Shown in pieces: positions 49,269 to 61,739 of a DNA stretch of 64,000 nucleotides. Each line of letters starts with the position of its first letter. The stretch's first letter is position 1. The notes under the pieces were generated by a model. The model searched no databases, was not told where the DNA came from, and saw only the letters and a list, made by a program, of their open reading frames with translations. The stretch lies in NCBI GenBank assembly GCA_021464245.1, contig JADCRB010000030.1, forward strand, positions 4,231,181 through 4,295,180, in the 5' to 3' direction. The position numbers were made by a program, and so were the translations under genes. The stretch is from Carallia brachiata. Taxonomy: Eukaryota; Streptophyta; Magnoliopsida; Malpighiales; Rhizophoraceae.

Positions 49269-49420
49269 TAATTTTTGGCACAACTGGTGGGACGTCCTTT
49301 CCACCCATCTCTTACTCCTAAAAAAAAAAAAGAAAAAGAAAAGAAACCAAAGAAAAAAAGACAAAAGAAAAAAAAAACAAAAGAAAGAAAAAAATTTCAG
49401 TAGGAATCCAACACACTAAT

Positions 49421-51101
49421 GGTGTTAAAGAGGAATATGACTACTGCCACTAGTAAGAAGGCAATTGCTCTATTACTTGCATCAACTACCCTACCCAGGT
49501 ACACAAGTACCAAAAACTGGTGGACGGACACGATTCCTCACTGTCTAAACACATTAAAATATTGAAATAGAGAATCTGCATCTCACACAACAATAAGATC
49601 TCTCCCCTGACTCTCTCGCTGAATGGAGAAGTCGATCACCCACCTCGATCGAAGTCAGGGGCAATACAACAAGACCCGCACAACACTAGAAGTCAACCTA
49701 TTATGCAGTAATAAGCATGAAGGAAGCAAAAGAGTCATCTACTACAGTCTTCTACGGAGCATCATCTGTCAACACCAACGTTGTAGCAGTTATGATGAAA
49801 AACACAATCAGCACGGAAGAAAGGATCGCAAAATTGGAAAGCAGAATTTTCCAACTGCTCAAGCTTTGAAAGAAAGGGATCAACAGGTCGCCAATCTCAA
49901 AGGAAAGGCCCTGATCCAAGTCGATCTTGAAACTTGCGAAGAGTAGCTATATCTACCTAATTTCATTCCAAAAACAATGCCAGGTAACGTCTTCATGACA
50001 GAAAAATAACCAAGCAATTCTACATAGCTGCCACCTTCAAATTCTGTTACCACGCTATCTGTCCAACAATTACACGATGTAATAGCTAATAAATCTGCTT
50101 ACAACAAACTGCATCGTTCCAAGTATCACAAATGTACGTCAAACCGTACATGAGGTGGATTGAAAATCTCAGCATGCCTTTGGGTTACCTACTGCCCAAA
50201 TTTCAATAATTCGATGGACGATGTGACCTTAGATAGCACATTGCTCACTTCGTTGAGACCTGTAACAGTGCATGAACTTACAGAGATCTCTTAGTAAAAC
50301 AGTTTGTTTGTTCACTCAGGGATACTGCCTTCACCTAGTTCATAAACCTTAAACCGATATCAATTGACAGTTGGGCACAATTACAACGAGAGCTACTCAA
50401 TAGATTTTTCAGCATTCGGAGAACGGTAAGCATAATGGAGCTTACTAGCACTAAATAAAGGAAAGGAAAGCCATTTGCAAATATATAAACAAATGGCGCG
50501 CTCTCGGTCTAGACTGGAAAGATCATTTGACGAAGACTTCCTCTCTGGAAATGTGCATCCAGGGGATGCACTAAAAGCTGTTAGATATCTTAAAAGGCAT
50601 TAAACCTCACACTTTTGAGGAACTGGCGACTCATGCGCAGGACATGGAGATAAGCATTCATACTTCTAGGGGCACAATTCTCATCCAATTAGACCAGCAA
50701 GAGAATAGAAGGGAAGCTAAAAAGTCTAATAGCCCGAGAAAAGGCAAGGAAGTGATGATCGTCGACACTTTACTAGTAAAAGTGGGAGCTAAAGCAAAGG
50801 TAAGCCTTCTAGCACTAGCAAATCAACCAAGACGACAGAAAGGCAAAAGGTGACGGTACGAGAATTAAAGCAGAAGAAATATCCATTTTCTAACTCGGAT
50901 TTCCCAGAAAATTTTGACCAACTTTTAGAGGCGAAACTGATCAAACTCCCAAAGTCCAAGCAACCCACTGAGAAGGATCGGGTCAACGACTCAAAATTTT
51001 GTAAGTACCTCCGAATAGTCAATCATACAATCGAGAAGTGTTTCGTCTTGAAGAAGCTAATCATGAAACTCAAGAACCAAAATAAAATCATTTTGGATTA
51101 A
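49421..51101 (+). pseudogene. gag region of the Tat-lineage element
   Basis: The start (ATGGTGTTAAAGAGG) matches the gag start of the minus-strand copy at 2568. The frame is broken many times. Near the end (50850-51101), the string FCKYLRIVNHTIEKCFVLKK has the C...H....C spacing seen at the end of gag in plant Tat-like elements. A Lys/Ser/Arg-rich linker (50700-50850) precedes it. Confidence 0.65.
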
Positions 51102-51329
51102 GAAGGCATAGCCTCAGCCAACCAAACCACTATCTCTTTAAGTCCATCAGTAGAAATGACACGCTGCAAGAAGAAACAACAAAACGACAAAAGGTTGACA
51201 ATAGAGAAAGTATCTAAAGTTCTTCAAAGCCTTCTCGCTAACCCTCAACTGCTTTTGGTTCTGCAATCAACCAAAATCTAGTAGAACCAAGTCAACAAGG
51301 CTCTTCATAATTCAATAGGAGCTCTGCCT

Positions 51330-51740
51330 TTGAGTTCGACAGATTATCAGATGGTCCAAAATCACGTTACATGCTACTCTGCAATCTCATTCTCAGATGA
51401 AGATCTTTTGTTAGGTTCCAAGCCCCACAATCGACCACTCTACGTGTTAGGATATGCAAGAGAGCATAAAGTTCGTTGCATCCTTATTAACAATGACTCG
51501 ACCATTAACATCATTCCAAAATCGACCATGAAGGAGCTCGGTATCAGCATCGAAGAATTGGCAAGAAGCCATTTGATGATTCATGACCTTAATTAAGGAG
51601 GACAAAGAGCAATTGGTATGATTCGTCTGGACTTAATTATTTGTGACTTTACTTCCAACACGTTGTTCCAGATGATCAATGCACGTACCACAGACAAGAT
51701 GTTAGTAAGATGTCTGTGGATTCATAGAAATAGAGCTGTG
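51330..51740 (+). pseudogene. Retropepsin (aspartic protease) region of the Tat-lineage element
   Basis: RCILINNDSTINIIPKSTM fits the plant Ty3 protease site, in which ILVDNGSA is usual; the catalytic D-S/T-G is altered here to D-S-T. The flanks VLGYAREHKV and a GMIRLDLIICDF-like string after an in-frame stop fit the family. Inactive. Confidence 0.65.
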
Positions 51741-51779
51741 CTTTCAAGTCTGTATCAGTGGTTCAAGTACTACAAGGAT

Positions 51780-52412
51780 GACGTTCAAAAAGTCAATGCC
51801 TACTTAAAGCCATTTGATGATGCTAAATCACATTTGGCAGATGCAATCTTCTATACCGACACGGACAATCCTAAAATCGTTGCTTCAAAAGTTTCCTTGA
51901 TTGGGGTCATCCCAAAAAAGGTTGAAGTTGTCAAAGACTCTGCCATCCAGACTCCGATAGACGAAAAACTGCGACAGCTTGCTAAACTTCACCTACATAA
52001 GATTGCATCTTCGAGTTCTACTCCAATCCTCCACTATGTACCAAAATTGCAGCATCAAGAAAATCAACCCTCTTTCCCTTATTGTGCTGATCTGAAACAA
52101 AAGGGGGAGTAGGGTAAACTCAAGACAAAAAAGCTTCATAGTTTGAAAGAGATTCACACCCTGCCAATACTGAAGATTGACCCAGTTTCGACCTCTAAAC
52201 CATTAAAAGGTTTTGTTAGACCACTCTCGGAGGCAATTGAGTGTGGCTCGCTACCAGAAAAAACAACAGATGAAGGATTTGATCATAATGCATACAAGCT
52301 CTTTGCTAAGGCAGGCTATGACTTCTCAAACTTGAGCACAATAGATACATTGCCAACTAAATCCATGCATAGCGCTCAATCATCAAAGTCCCCACCTTGC
52401 CTAGGCTCTTAG
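51780..52412 (+). pseudogene. Linker between protease and reverse transcriptase
   Basis: Two frames (51618-52112 and 52143-52412). Strings such as DTDNPKIVASK, then KPLKGFVRPL and FDHNAYKLFAKAGYDFSNL, are shared with the minus-strand copy at 152-760 and with plant Ty3 polyproteins generally. Confidence 0.65.
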
Positions 52413-52783
52413 AAGAACTCGTCTGTGCGGATCATGCTGAAGAATTGAAACCAATCAGTTGATGCACATGTCATCACTATTAACAGCAAGCAGGAGAGGC
52501 CCACCCAGTCAAGTGAAGAAGAGAAAGTCAAATCCTTTACATTTCACGTCTCAATTAGTAAGGAGACTGAATTTGATTCATCAAACGGTGAAGTAAAAAG
52601 GCTTCTCCGAAACTTGAAGATAGTGGCTAGGACACTGTTGAAAAACTTAAGAAAGTCAATCTTGGTTCCCCAGAAGATCCTCGACTTACATTCGTGAGTA
52701 CTTTACTCACACCAGAAAATGAGAAGGAATACGCCTGGATATTAAGTCAATACAAGGATGTGTTCGGATAGAGCTACAAAGAA

Positions 52784-53493
52784 ATGCTTGGACTCAACCT
52801 GAAAATCGCGGTGCATCGTCTAGCAGTAAAGAAAGATGTCTGTCTAGTTAAGCAATCACAACAACAGTTCCGCTTAGAGCTTATTCCACAAATTGAAGAA
52901 GAAGTCAACAAATTAATCAATGTTGGCTTCATCCGAAAAGTCACCTACCCAACATGGATTGCAAATATAGTCCCACTGAGAATGAAGAATGGGCAGCTAA
53001 GGGTCTATGTTGACTTTCAGGACCTCAACAGGGCCTACCCAAAAGATGAATTTTCGTTGCCTATAACAAAAATCACGGTTGATGCAACTACTGGCCATAG
53101 AGCATTATCCTTCATGGATGGATCTTTAGGCTATAATCAAATCAGGATAGCACCAAAAGATGAGGAGTTGATGGTATTCTGAACACCAAAAGAAATATAC
53201 TGCGACAAAGTTATGTTATTCGGATTAAAGAATGTTGGTGCCACTTATCAGCGTGTCATACAAAATATTTTCAACGATATGTTGATGACCTGGTAGTAAA
53301 GACTATGGATTACAAAAATTATCTGTGGGATCTCAGGATGGTGTTTGAAAAACTTCGCAAGCATCAGCTCAAGATGAACGCTCTTAAGTGTGCATTTGAC
53401 ATCACATCAGGTAAGTTCTTTGGATTTGTGATACGTCATCGTGGCTTCGAAGTGGATCGGTCAAAGGTTAAGGCATTTCAAAAGAAACTTTAG
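52784..53493 (+). pseudogene. Reverse transcriptase of the Tat-lineage element
   Basis: Visible motifs: EEEVNKLINVGFIRKVTYPT, VPLRMKNGQLRVYVDFQDLN, AYPKDEFSLP, SFMDGSLGYNQI, then after a stop (53180) LFGLKNVGATYQR and, in the next frame, YVDDLVVKT near 53282. The final part (53305-53493) has LRKHQLKMNALKCAF and GKFFGFVIRHRG. One stop and one frameshift break it, but the YVDD box is kept. Confidence 0.85.
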
Positions 53494-53599
53494 CCTAAAA
53501 ATCTTCATGTGCTATAGAGTTTACAAAAGAAACTGGCTTACATCCATTATTTCACCTCTAACTTAGCTAGAAGGTGTCAACCTTTCCACTGGTTGATGA

Positions 53600-54010
53600 A
53601 AAATGATGTCAACTTCGAGTGGGATGAGGCTTGTAGCTAAGACTTTGAAAGTATAAAGAAGTACCTTTCCAATCCACCAGTCTTTGGTGCTCCAATTCAA
53701 CGAAGGTCATTGATTCTCTACATCGCTAGTATAAGAAAAATCTTTAGGAGCTTTGCTGGCACAGGAAATTAAGCAAAAAAAGGAAGTTGCCCTATACTAT
53801 CTAAGCAAAACATTAAATGGTTTGGAGTTAAACTACTCACCCATCGAAAAGACGTGTCTAGCACTCTTCTTTGCCATTGATATAAGCTGAAGCTCTATTT
53901 GCAAGCTCACATAATTTGCCTCATTTCTAGAGCTGATCCAATCAAGTACATCTGTATAAACCAGTCCTGTCAGGGTGACTTGCTAAGTGGGCAGTAATAT
54001 TACAAAGTTA
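53600..54010 (+). pseudogene. First RNase H of the Tat-lineage element
   Basis: Strings across two frames: FESIKKYLSNPPVFGAP (53645), then KEVALYYLSKTLNGLELNYS and EKTCLALFFAID (53780-53880). This is the usual Ty3 RNase H region directly after reverse transcriptase. Broken by frameshifts. Confidence 0.65.
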
Positions 54011-54053
54011 TGACATTGTCTATGTGCCTCAGAAAGCACTCAAAGGGTAGGCA

Positions 54054-54660
54054 TTGGCAGATTTTCTTGCAGATCATCCTACCCTGTCAGATTGGGAGTG
54101 TGCAGATGATTTTCCAGATGAAGAAGTCTTTTACATCGAGACATTGCCACCACAGAAAATGTTTTTTGATTGTGCAACAAGACACGATGGTGCAAGTGTC
54201 GACATAGTATTTGTCACTCCTCAACGACAAATAGTACCATATGCTATCATCCTCAACGAATTATGCTCAAATAATGTCACCGAATACCAAACGTTAATCA
54301 TTGTTCTCCAAATGGCAGTGAATATGAAGATTGCAATAATGGATGTCTATAGAGATTTTCAGCTCATCATCAATCAACTTATCGGGTTGTATGATCTAAA
54401 AAAAGAAGATCTTGTACCTTACTGTTGACGGGCTCGACTACTAATGGATGAATTTGAAAGCATCACCTTGGATTATGTTTCTGGTCGAGAAAACTCTCAG
54501 GCAGACGCATTGGCTAATCTGGTCACCTCCCTCGCCAAGTCAAAAATCCAAGCTGCAGTGGTTGCTATATTTCAGAAGCGGATTATGCCACATAATGGTG
54601 ATAAAGAAGGTGAAACAACTAACATCGTCTTCATACATCTTACTGAGGCTGATGATTAAC
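54054..54660 (+). pseudogene. Second (archaeal-type) RNase H of the Tat-lineage element
   Basis: The frame starts with ADFLADHP and has MFFDCATRHDGASVDIVFVT, NNVTEYQTLIIVLQMAVNM and VYRDFQLIINQL, then SGRENSQADALANLVTS in a following frame. In plants this additional RNase H domain marks the Tat lineage. The first catalytic Asp and the Glu are present, and the Asp of GDSQ-type is here RDFQ. Confidence 0.75.
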
Positions 54661-54929
54661 ATCAACCAATCGTTGACCACCTACAACACGAAAAACTGCC
54701 TGAAGATCGTCATCATAAGACAGAATTCAACATCGAGCTTCCCGCTTCATATGAAGGCACGTTATATTGAAGGTCCTTTGATGGAGTATTGCTTTATTGT
54801 TTGGGCAATGAAAAGGAAAAATAAGGTTTCAAAGAAACACATTCTGGTATTTATTGTGGACATCAATCAGGACCTAACTTGCACTTCCAACTCAAAAGGA
54901 TAGGGTACTATTGACCGACTATGGTATAC

Positions 54930-55600
54930 GATGCTTTGTAATTTGCTAAAACTTATCAAGCATGTTAGTTCCATGCAAATTACATACATTAACCACCAGA
55001 GTCGCTACATCCAACCGTTTCATCCTGACCTTTTGAGGCACGGGGACTTGATTTAGTGGGGCTTTTGCCAAATTCATCTTTGGGTTACCTATACATTCTT
55101 GCAACAATAAATTACTTCTCAAAATGGGCTGAAACTATTCCACTAAGAGAACTAAAAAGGGAACATGTTATCAATTTCATCTAAACTCATCTGATCTATC
55201 GCTACAAAGTTCTTCGGTTCATCATCACTGATAACAGTAAGCAGTTTTACAACAGTTTGATGGATAAATGCTACGAAATGTTCAAGTTCAATCAGTACAA
55301 GTCGTCAATGTACAATGCCCCACTTAATGGCTTGGCTGAAGCATTTAATAAGACCTTGTGCAACTTACTGTGAAAGGTAATCTCTAAATCTAAAAGGGAC
55401 TGGCATGATAAAATTCTTGAGGTGTTATGGGCATTTCACACAACTTATCGCACTTCAACACAGGCAACAATGCATGCACTTGTCTGTGGTGTCGAGGCAA
55501 TACTATTGTTGGAAACACAAATCCCGTCTCTCTGCATGGCTGTTCTAGACTGCATTTAGATGAGTTATAAGCCCTTGATGAAAAGAAACTCTAAGCACAA
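54930..55600 (+). pseudogene. Integrase of the Tat-lineage element
   Basis: On the plus strand, pieces read GYLYILATINYFSKWAETIP, FIITDNSKQFYN and YNAPLNGLAEAFNKTL, followed by WHDKILEVLWAFHTTYRTST. These cover the D-D-E core of Ty3 integrase. Several stops (for instance near 55183 and 55373) break the frame. The zinc-binding N-terminal part is only weakly visible near 54950. Confidence 0.75.
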
Positions 55601-55919
55601 CAGTAACTTGAGTGCTGCCAAACCTAACTTACTAACGCATTCTGCCACAAAGTTCGCCCTCGATCATTCCAAGTGGGAGACCTTGTTCTTACAGTACAAC
55701 GACCCATCAACTTGAAGCATCGACCTGGAGACAAGTTCACTTCCAAATAAGATGGGTCATATTTAGTACAAGAGGCGTATACCAACAACATTTACATGTC
55801 AAACCAAAAAGGCGTTTGAATTGGCATAATCAACAATAATTCCTAAAGTGTTATTATGTATAGATATAAATAAGAAAAAGAGAAAAAAATTAGAAAAAAA
55901 TAAATTTCTGAAGCAGGTG

Positions 55920-56115
55920 TACAGACTTGAATAAAGCCCAAATCCAAACTTGAATCTAAAAACTTTAATCCAAATCTAATCTTGAATCAAAAAACTCAAG
56001 TCCAAATCTAAAGTCGAAAACCCAAGTTCAAACCCTAAATCCAAACGCGAACCTAAAGCTTGAATTCAAAGCCCAAATTCAAAGCCTAAATCTAAAACCC
56101 AAAATCCTTACCTAA
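55920..56115 (+). repeat. Degenerate short-period repeat, 3' of integrase
   Basis: Repeated units built from CCAAAT, AACCC/AAGCCC, AAAGCTTG and AACTCAAG with a period of about 15-20 bases. The same type lies at 1220-1500 in the minus-strand copy, so it is a family feature that moved or was retained differently. Confidence 0.6.
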
Positions 56116-57352
56116 AACTTGAAGCCAAAACTGTTTCTTACCATTGTAGCTGCTCTCATGGTAGATCTCACCAGTATGGCTTCTTCCTCTAATGAAGTAA
56201 CGAAATCGAGCTCTACCATTACAATGGTCCTTTAAGACTATTTCGACCAAAATTATTGTCTACAGCAATACACATACTGGTCTTGGAGGTTTTACTCCTT
56301 ATCATATGGAACTTCAAGTTCCAGCCAGGGATTCATCCCTTAGGGATACTTTAACCTAAAAAGAAATCTTGCACCAAGAGGGAGTCACTCTGGCAAAACT
56401 CTACCTCTATTTTCAGTACACCCCAGCAACGTCAACCAATAAGAAATTTCTACTAGTGTTGACGTTATCGGCCTGCCAAACGAAGACACGATTGACTCGG
56501 AGCTACTCTTTGAGCCCCGGGAGGTCGGCCGACAAGGATAGGGTGCAACAACTTTTACGGCGCTACCTTGTCTTTTCCAACATGTATCGACTGTCACCTC
56601 GTTTGTCCCTTATAACAAAAAGACACATAAAAGGACCCCACCAAATTCAGCATATATTTTTTTAGACTTTTGTAAAAAAAAAAAAAAAGGTAACTTTTAT
56701 TGTCTATATATTTCTCACATTCATAAGTCACAAAACTCACCTCTCAGCTCTTTTTTCTCTCTAAAAAGAGAGGATGGCTAGTCCTTACACTTTCTTTTCA
56801 AGAAGTTTTTTAATTAAGAAGCTGGAGACGTACAAGCTAAAAAGAGAAAAGGTCATTCCCTTCGAGGGATCTTTAAAAGAACTTGAATCTCAACCTCTAA
56901 CGCCATCGTGGTCGATAAAGTTCTAACTACTCTCCTTAGTTCACATTTATTACAATGTGCAGAAAAGTTGTGATCATCCTTATGGGTTCACAAATGTGGC
57001 GGCGAACAGAGAAATCCTAATTACTCTCCTTACGTCGTGACATACAAGGGAATCATAACTACAACTCATTTCTCTGTAAGTTAGCCTTATCATTCCATGG
57101 TACTAGATTCTCTATGGGGAGGTTCAAGTTTTTTATTTATTGGATCATCCTCATCTAAACTATGGAAGTTCAAGTTCTATAAAAAAAATTTCTTTACGAG
57201 CAGTGGAAGCTTAGCATTAGTTGGGGTAATCAAAGCTAAAGAACATCTAGATTCAACGTTCGATGATACATCTCTAATTTCAAGCTAGACTTTAATACTC
57301 AATTTGGATCATGTCCTAAAAATTTCCTCAATAAGTCTTGAAGTGAGGGCAT
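56116..57352 (+). other. 3' non-coding region of the Tat-lineage element
   Basis: No recognised gene. A GC-richer stretch lies at 56470-56570. A TATA-like TCTATATATTTC lies near 56703. It may include another inserted fragment. Confidence 0.4.
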
Positions 57353-58071
57353 TTGCAAACAGTAAAAAAAAAAAGTTCACAATGGTCGGCGATTAGCTGG
57401 TGGTTGGTGGCACAGTGGTAAGGACGACCTATAAATAGGTGATCCCTTTACCTCATGAAGGCATCAATTACTAAGAAAAATATTTAAAAGTATTGCAAAT
57501 TTCCTTCTCATTTCCCTTTTTCTCATTTCCGTATTTCGGGCGTATAATCTCTTGTCACCATAAAATTAGATATTCCAAAACAAAAGTTTAAAATATTTAA
57601 TATACTTATTTTTAAGTATATTTTGAATGTATGCTCTTTGGTCGCTGTTGAGTGGAATCTGCTAGAGTAAAAATCTAAAATATTGAAATATTAAAAATTT
57701 GTTTGAAATTAAACCCGTACGGTTCTCATCAAAGTCAAGTCAATCCATCTGATATCAAGTCTCTACGGTCCTCAGTGAAATCAACCCAATTTGATTGAGA
57801 TTAACTCTCTACAATTTTCATCGTAGTCCAAACATGTACCTGAGATCCAGCCTCGACTCTCAGCAGAATTTATTCAGTTCAAAATAAATCTGTGAAATTT
57901 ATTTTTGTTAAGATCAAGCCCGCGTAACTCTTGAAAAAAATCACGAATGAGCATTAATTAGAGGATTCACATAAAAATCGACCCCACATCAATTTTAAAT
58001 TTTTTTTTTTGTAATTTGTATTTATATTTTTGAGATCTAACTATTTAAGTCTCAAAATTTACAGCCCCTCA
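57353..58071 (+). repeat. 3' LTR of the Tat-lineage element
   Basis: Matches 48538-49268. TATA box TATAAATAGG near 57432. Ends near CAGCCCCTCA. Confidence 0.75.
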
Positions 58072-58247
58072 CAGAGTTTGCTTCCCATTCCTGTGAAGTG
58101 GGTTTATCAAAGCAACGGTACTCAGTTTTAACATTTGTGCTTAGATTCAAGTCACAGTCAAAATATAAATAAATAAAAAAAACAGTCTCGAACTATGAAT
58201 AAATGACGAGCTCCTTTCTGTTAAAATTAATTTGCATAAATCTGAAT

Positions 58248-58249
<2 letters not shown>

Positions 58250-58307
<58 letters not shown>

Positions 58308-58308
58308 T
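58250..58308. repeat. (CA)n(TA)n microsatellite
   Basis: About 39 bases of CA repeats followed by about 20 bases of TA repeats. Confidence 0.92.
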
Positions 58309-58380
58309 TACGCAACACTTTTTATTCTCATGAAAATGATTACACCGGCTAATCAAAATTTGTATTAGCTCCATTTCTTC

Positions 58381-58525
58381 TTTTTTTTTTTTTTTTTTTT
58401 AAATTTTGAAGAATGCCATATATATATATATTATATATATATATATAATAGAAATAAAATTGATAGAAAGTAGAATTCGAACCTTCAAAGCTCAATAAAA
58501 AACTGAACTACACCATCTCCATTTT
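58381..58525 (-). mobile_element. Possible short SINE
   Basis: On the minus strand, TGGTGTAGTTCAG (A-box-like) near 58515 and GGTTCGAATTCTAC (B-box-like) near 58470 are about 30 bases apart. The sequence then runs through (TA)n into an A-run (complement of the T-run 58381-58400). No target duplication identified. Confidence 0.4.
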
Positions 58526-59399
58526 TCAGAAATTGTCGGCTGGCCTTTGAGTGATTGGAATTTTGCTCCACAAAAGTACAAAATTTGGCACAGACTTTTG
58601 CTCTAGGCCCACAGATAAAGCATCCATGCATATGCTATTGTTGGTCCATTGTGGAAATAGGCCTATATTAAAGACCAACCCAAATTAAGAGGATAAAAAA
58701 CAAAAGAATACTACTAAAGTCGCACATTCTGTGTCCATTTTTTCAGTTTTTTCAACCACTCAAAAAAAAAAAAAAAGAAAACTTCTAGGGGTGTCAATTG
58801 TCGTGAAAAAGCAAGATTATTGGGGACATTTGGAATTGATATTCTTGCCCATCTGATTAGCTGACTAAATTGTGCAAATATTTAAATGGAAAAAGTTTAA
58901 GGCTCATATATATCTGTCACATTATATAGCTCTACGCAGCAACAAAGTGTAACCGATTGTTTATATATTGTAATTGCATTGATTTTTTCAGAGAAACACT
59001 TATCTAATTTTAAATTTTAATTTTATAATTATCATAATATTTTTAAAATATAATTAACTTAAATTAATAATTAGTTGCATTTTTATGGCGGATATGACTG
59101 TACAGTATAATTCTAAAATCCGGCTGTAGTTAAAAAGTCAGCGATAGACAAAACAATTTTAATTTGATTGGGAGGCTGAAAGATATTTTTGTTTATTCTA
59201 ACTTTATCTGCTTCTCTCATTTATATTTCTTTAGTGTATTCAGATAAACATAATCTCTCAATCAACTAACTAGCAGTACCCTCAATTTGCAATGTCCTCT
59301 CATTCATTCATTTCTTTTTTTTTTTTTTGTTTATTAAAAATCTATTGAGTCATAAATTATATAATATTGATAACTAGTTTAACTTTAAGTTTTTACTAC

Positions 59400-60250
59400 T
59401 TGAGTGTTTACAAAGAAATCAATCCACTCTTTCTACCCAATTAAACCCACAACAAATCTCATCTTTCCTTAATGTGCATTGGGAACTTGAAACTCCTTCC
59501 AGAAGTAAAAAAGTGATGTTTTGGGCATTCATTCAAAATTAAGAAGTCTAAAAAATTCTAGCACGACAAAACAGCCCACCCCTTTGCCTGTTTGTTCTTT
59601 CTTGGTGTCCAATTCCATGGGTACAGTTTTCCTCCTTTTCTTCTGTTTGTTCTTTTTTTTTTTTTTTTTTTTGCCTTATCTTAATTGTTATTAAAAAAAA
59701 AACTTATAGTCAAATGATAATGTTTATTCTCTATGTTAATACCTAACATTGTGGCTGAAGAAAATATAATACAGTTATAATAAAATAAGCTGAATGATTT
59801 GAAGAAGCTGAAATCGCACTTCAATACTATCCAGAACATGTTTTGTTTTGTGTATGGAAAAGATATTTGGTTCTAATTCTAACATAATATGAATATAACC
59901 GAAAAGAAATAACATTTAAAATAATTTATCATGGAACCTTAACAGTTAATTTGTTTAATTTTTATTTCTCATATATATTAAGACTCTCGTTTCCTTGAGT
60001 CTCACTTTTTTTCCAGGAATACAAATAAGAGACTTTAAATATGAAACCGTAAGTCTGGCTCGCACAATCTAAGTTTATCTCTAATAAAGTTTAAAAAAAA
60101 AAAAGAAACAATTCAAAACTTCTAACTTGTAATAAGGAGTAGAAAAAAATTCAAAAAAAAAAAAAAATCTCTATTCTAGAACATGTGTTCAATTCTACTG
60201 AACATCTACAAAATCATACAGCTAATTGGATATTGATATGAAACTAAGTG
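59400..60250. repeat. Segmental duplication, block B
   Basis: Collinear with 41640-42790 (see that entry). Shorter, because block A holds an extra segment at about 41960-42540. No BBE-like sequence follows it in the window, unlike block A. Confidence 0.75.
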
Positions 60251-61250
60251 ACGCGTTGCCTAATACAAGATTAATGCAAAGAGAAAACTCTCAAATAGAA
60301 TGATAATGACAAAGATAACATCTTATTTTATTTGGATTGATATTTTGGTGGGATACTTTGGCTCTTGGGCTTACACACATTTATAGTTGAAAAGTCTAGC
60401 TAGCAAAGAAAATGATTGCTGACCAAGTTTGCTTGGTGACTAATGGTCATCCTTAGTTGTAGGTTTAGCTATCATGGGGCCTGATGCGTGGACCTATAAA
60501 AACATCAACGCTTGGGGCGGGGATTCCTTGGGCATAAATACTTTGATACTCAAGTCAGTAAGATCTTAAGTAGGATCGGGAGGGCCTAATAAGGTCCTCT
60601 TAGGTAGCCTACATTGATGAGGCATCGTAGGTGGGCATTCCGTCGGTCTATGTGTGAAGGTGCTTAAAAGTGTGTATGTGGTAGAGGAAGTCAAAGTTAG
60701 AAAGGTTGCCTGTGAGGGGTTTAGATTAGATCAGGAGTCCTGCATTGGGTTAGAATCGGATCAAATATATATACCAACCTGTAGTAGTCTAATGTTTAAA
60801 AAGACATAAGCTCCACTCGTGACGAATGTGATAGGTGTCTATTAAAGGGTAGCTCAGGATTGTAAGAGCTCGAGTCTATCTGTGGCCTGTCTGGTGAACT
60901 CCTCTAGCAAGCTCTATGCTAGCTGCGATAGGCGCTGTTGAGATGGTCTGCTTGGCCTACCTTTGAGTCTTTGGGGGCCGCTTGGAGAGGCCTAAGTTCA
61001 AGCGTGTGGCCTATGTGTGTTACTTTAAATCCACGTGGGCTAATATCTATTTGTGACCAATCAAAAGATAAATGGAAACTAAATCATTATAATAAGAATT
61101 TAACTAATAAGGAATTCTTAATAATCAATTATTCTAAAACATTATCCATCAATACTTAGGGACCAAGTTTTCTAAAACCTCTTACATCTTTTCTACCTCG
61201 GCTTGGACAGATTGTACCTAGTGCTGATTGCGATTCCATTCCGCGTCACT
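60251..61250. other. Moderately GC-rich unclassified repeat-like DNA
   Basis: Segments such as 60480-61060 are richer in GC than the surroundings and look like an LTR or its remnant, but no matching second copy or domain was found. Confidence 0.3.
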
Positions 61251-61269
61251 AAGTGTCTGAAAGAAACTG

Positions 61270-61720
61270 ATTGCAATATTAAAAAAATGCTTGGAAAGTC
61301 TCCTTGACCAAAAAGAAAAACAATGTGTCTTGATAAGACACTGCGTCAAAATTGATCTTAGACAGCGGTTTTATGGCAGCGGTTTTTTAACTGCTGCATT
61401 AAATGTCTAAGGTAGCGGTCTCAACCACTGCGTGAGATAATTTGGTAGCATACACACCTTAGGCAGCGGTTATTAGACGGCGATTTATGGCCGCAGCATA
61501 TAAGGTCACATAGACAGCGGTTTGACTTTTTAGGCAGCGATTTTAATTTTTTTTTTTGTAATTTATATTTAAAAAAATAATAATTAAAAACAAAAAAATT
61601 CAAAAAAACATATAGGCTGCGCTTCTTAAATAGCGGTTTGAAACCGCCACATATATCTTTCGCTGAGGTAGCAGTTAGTATCTTTAAGGAACGGTGAAAA
61701 CCAAAAAAAAAAAACAAAAA
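61270..61720. mobile_element. CACTA-like relic rich in GCAGCGGTT motifs
   Basis: The motif GGCAGCGGTT or GTAGCGGT recurs about ten times in both orientations (61360-61690), as in the ends at 16995 and 47797. Neither terminus is clear. Confidence 0.4.
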
Positions 61721-61739
61721 TTAATCACGATCTTTCGCA

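Larger units (their letters stand above)
48538..58071 (+). mobile_element. Ty3/gypsy retrotransposon of the Tat lineage, nearly full length, decayed
   Basis: LTRs of about 730 and 720 bp (48538-49268 and 57353-58071) flank a 8.1-kb interior. Order on the plus strand: primer site near 49277 (TTGGCACAACTGGTGGGAC), gag from 49421, retropepsin, reverse transcriptase, RNase H, a second RNase H, integrase, short-repeat region, 3' non-coding region, LTR. The second RNase H before integrase is the mark of Tat-lineage elements. Stops and frameshifts occur throughout. LTRs differ at many positions (roughly one in six by eye), so the insertion is old. GTTTG adjoins both ends but is not clearly a target duplication. 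Confidence 0.88.
58072..59399. other. Intergenic DNA
   Basis: AT-rich, with the microsatellite at 58250 and the possible SINE at 58381. No gene recognised. Confidence 0.4.
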
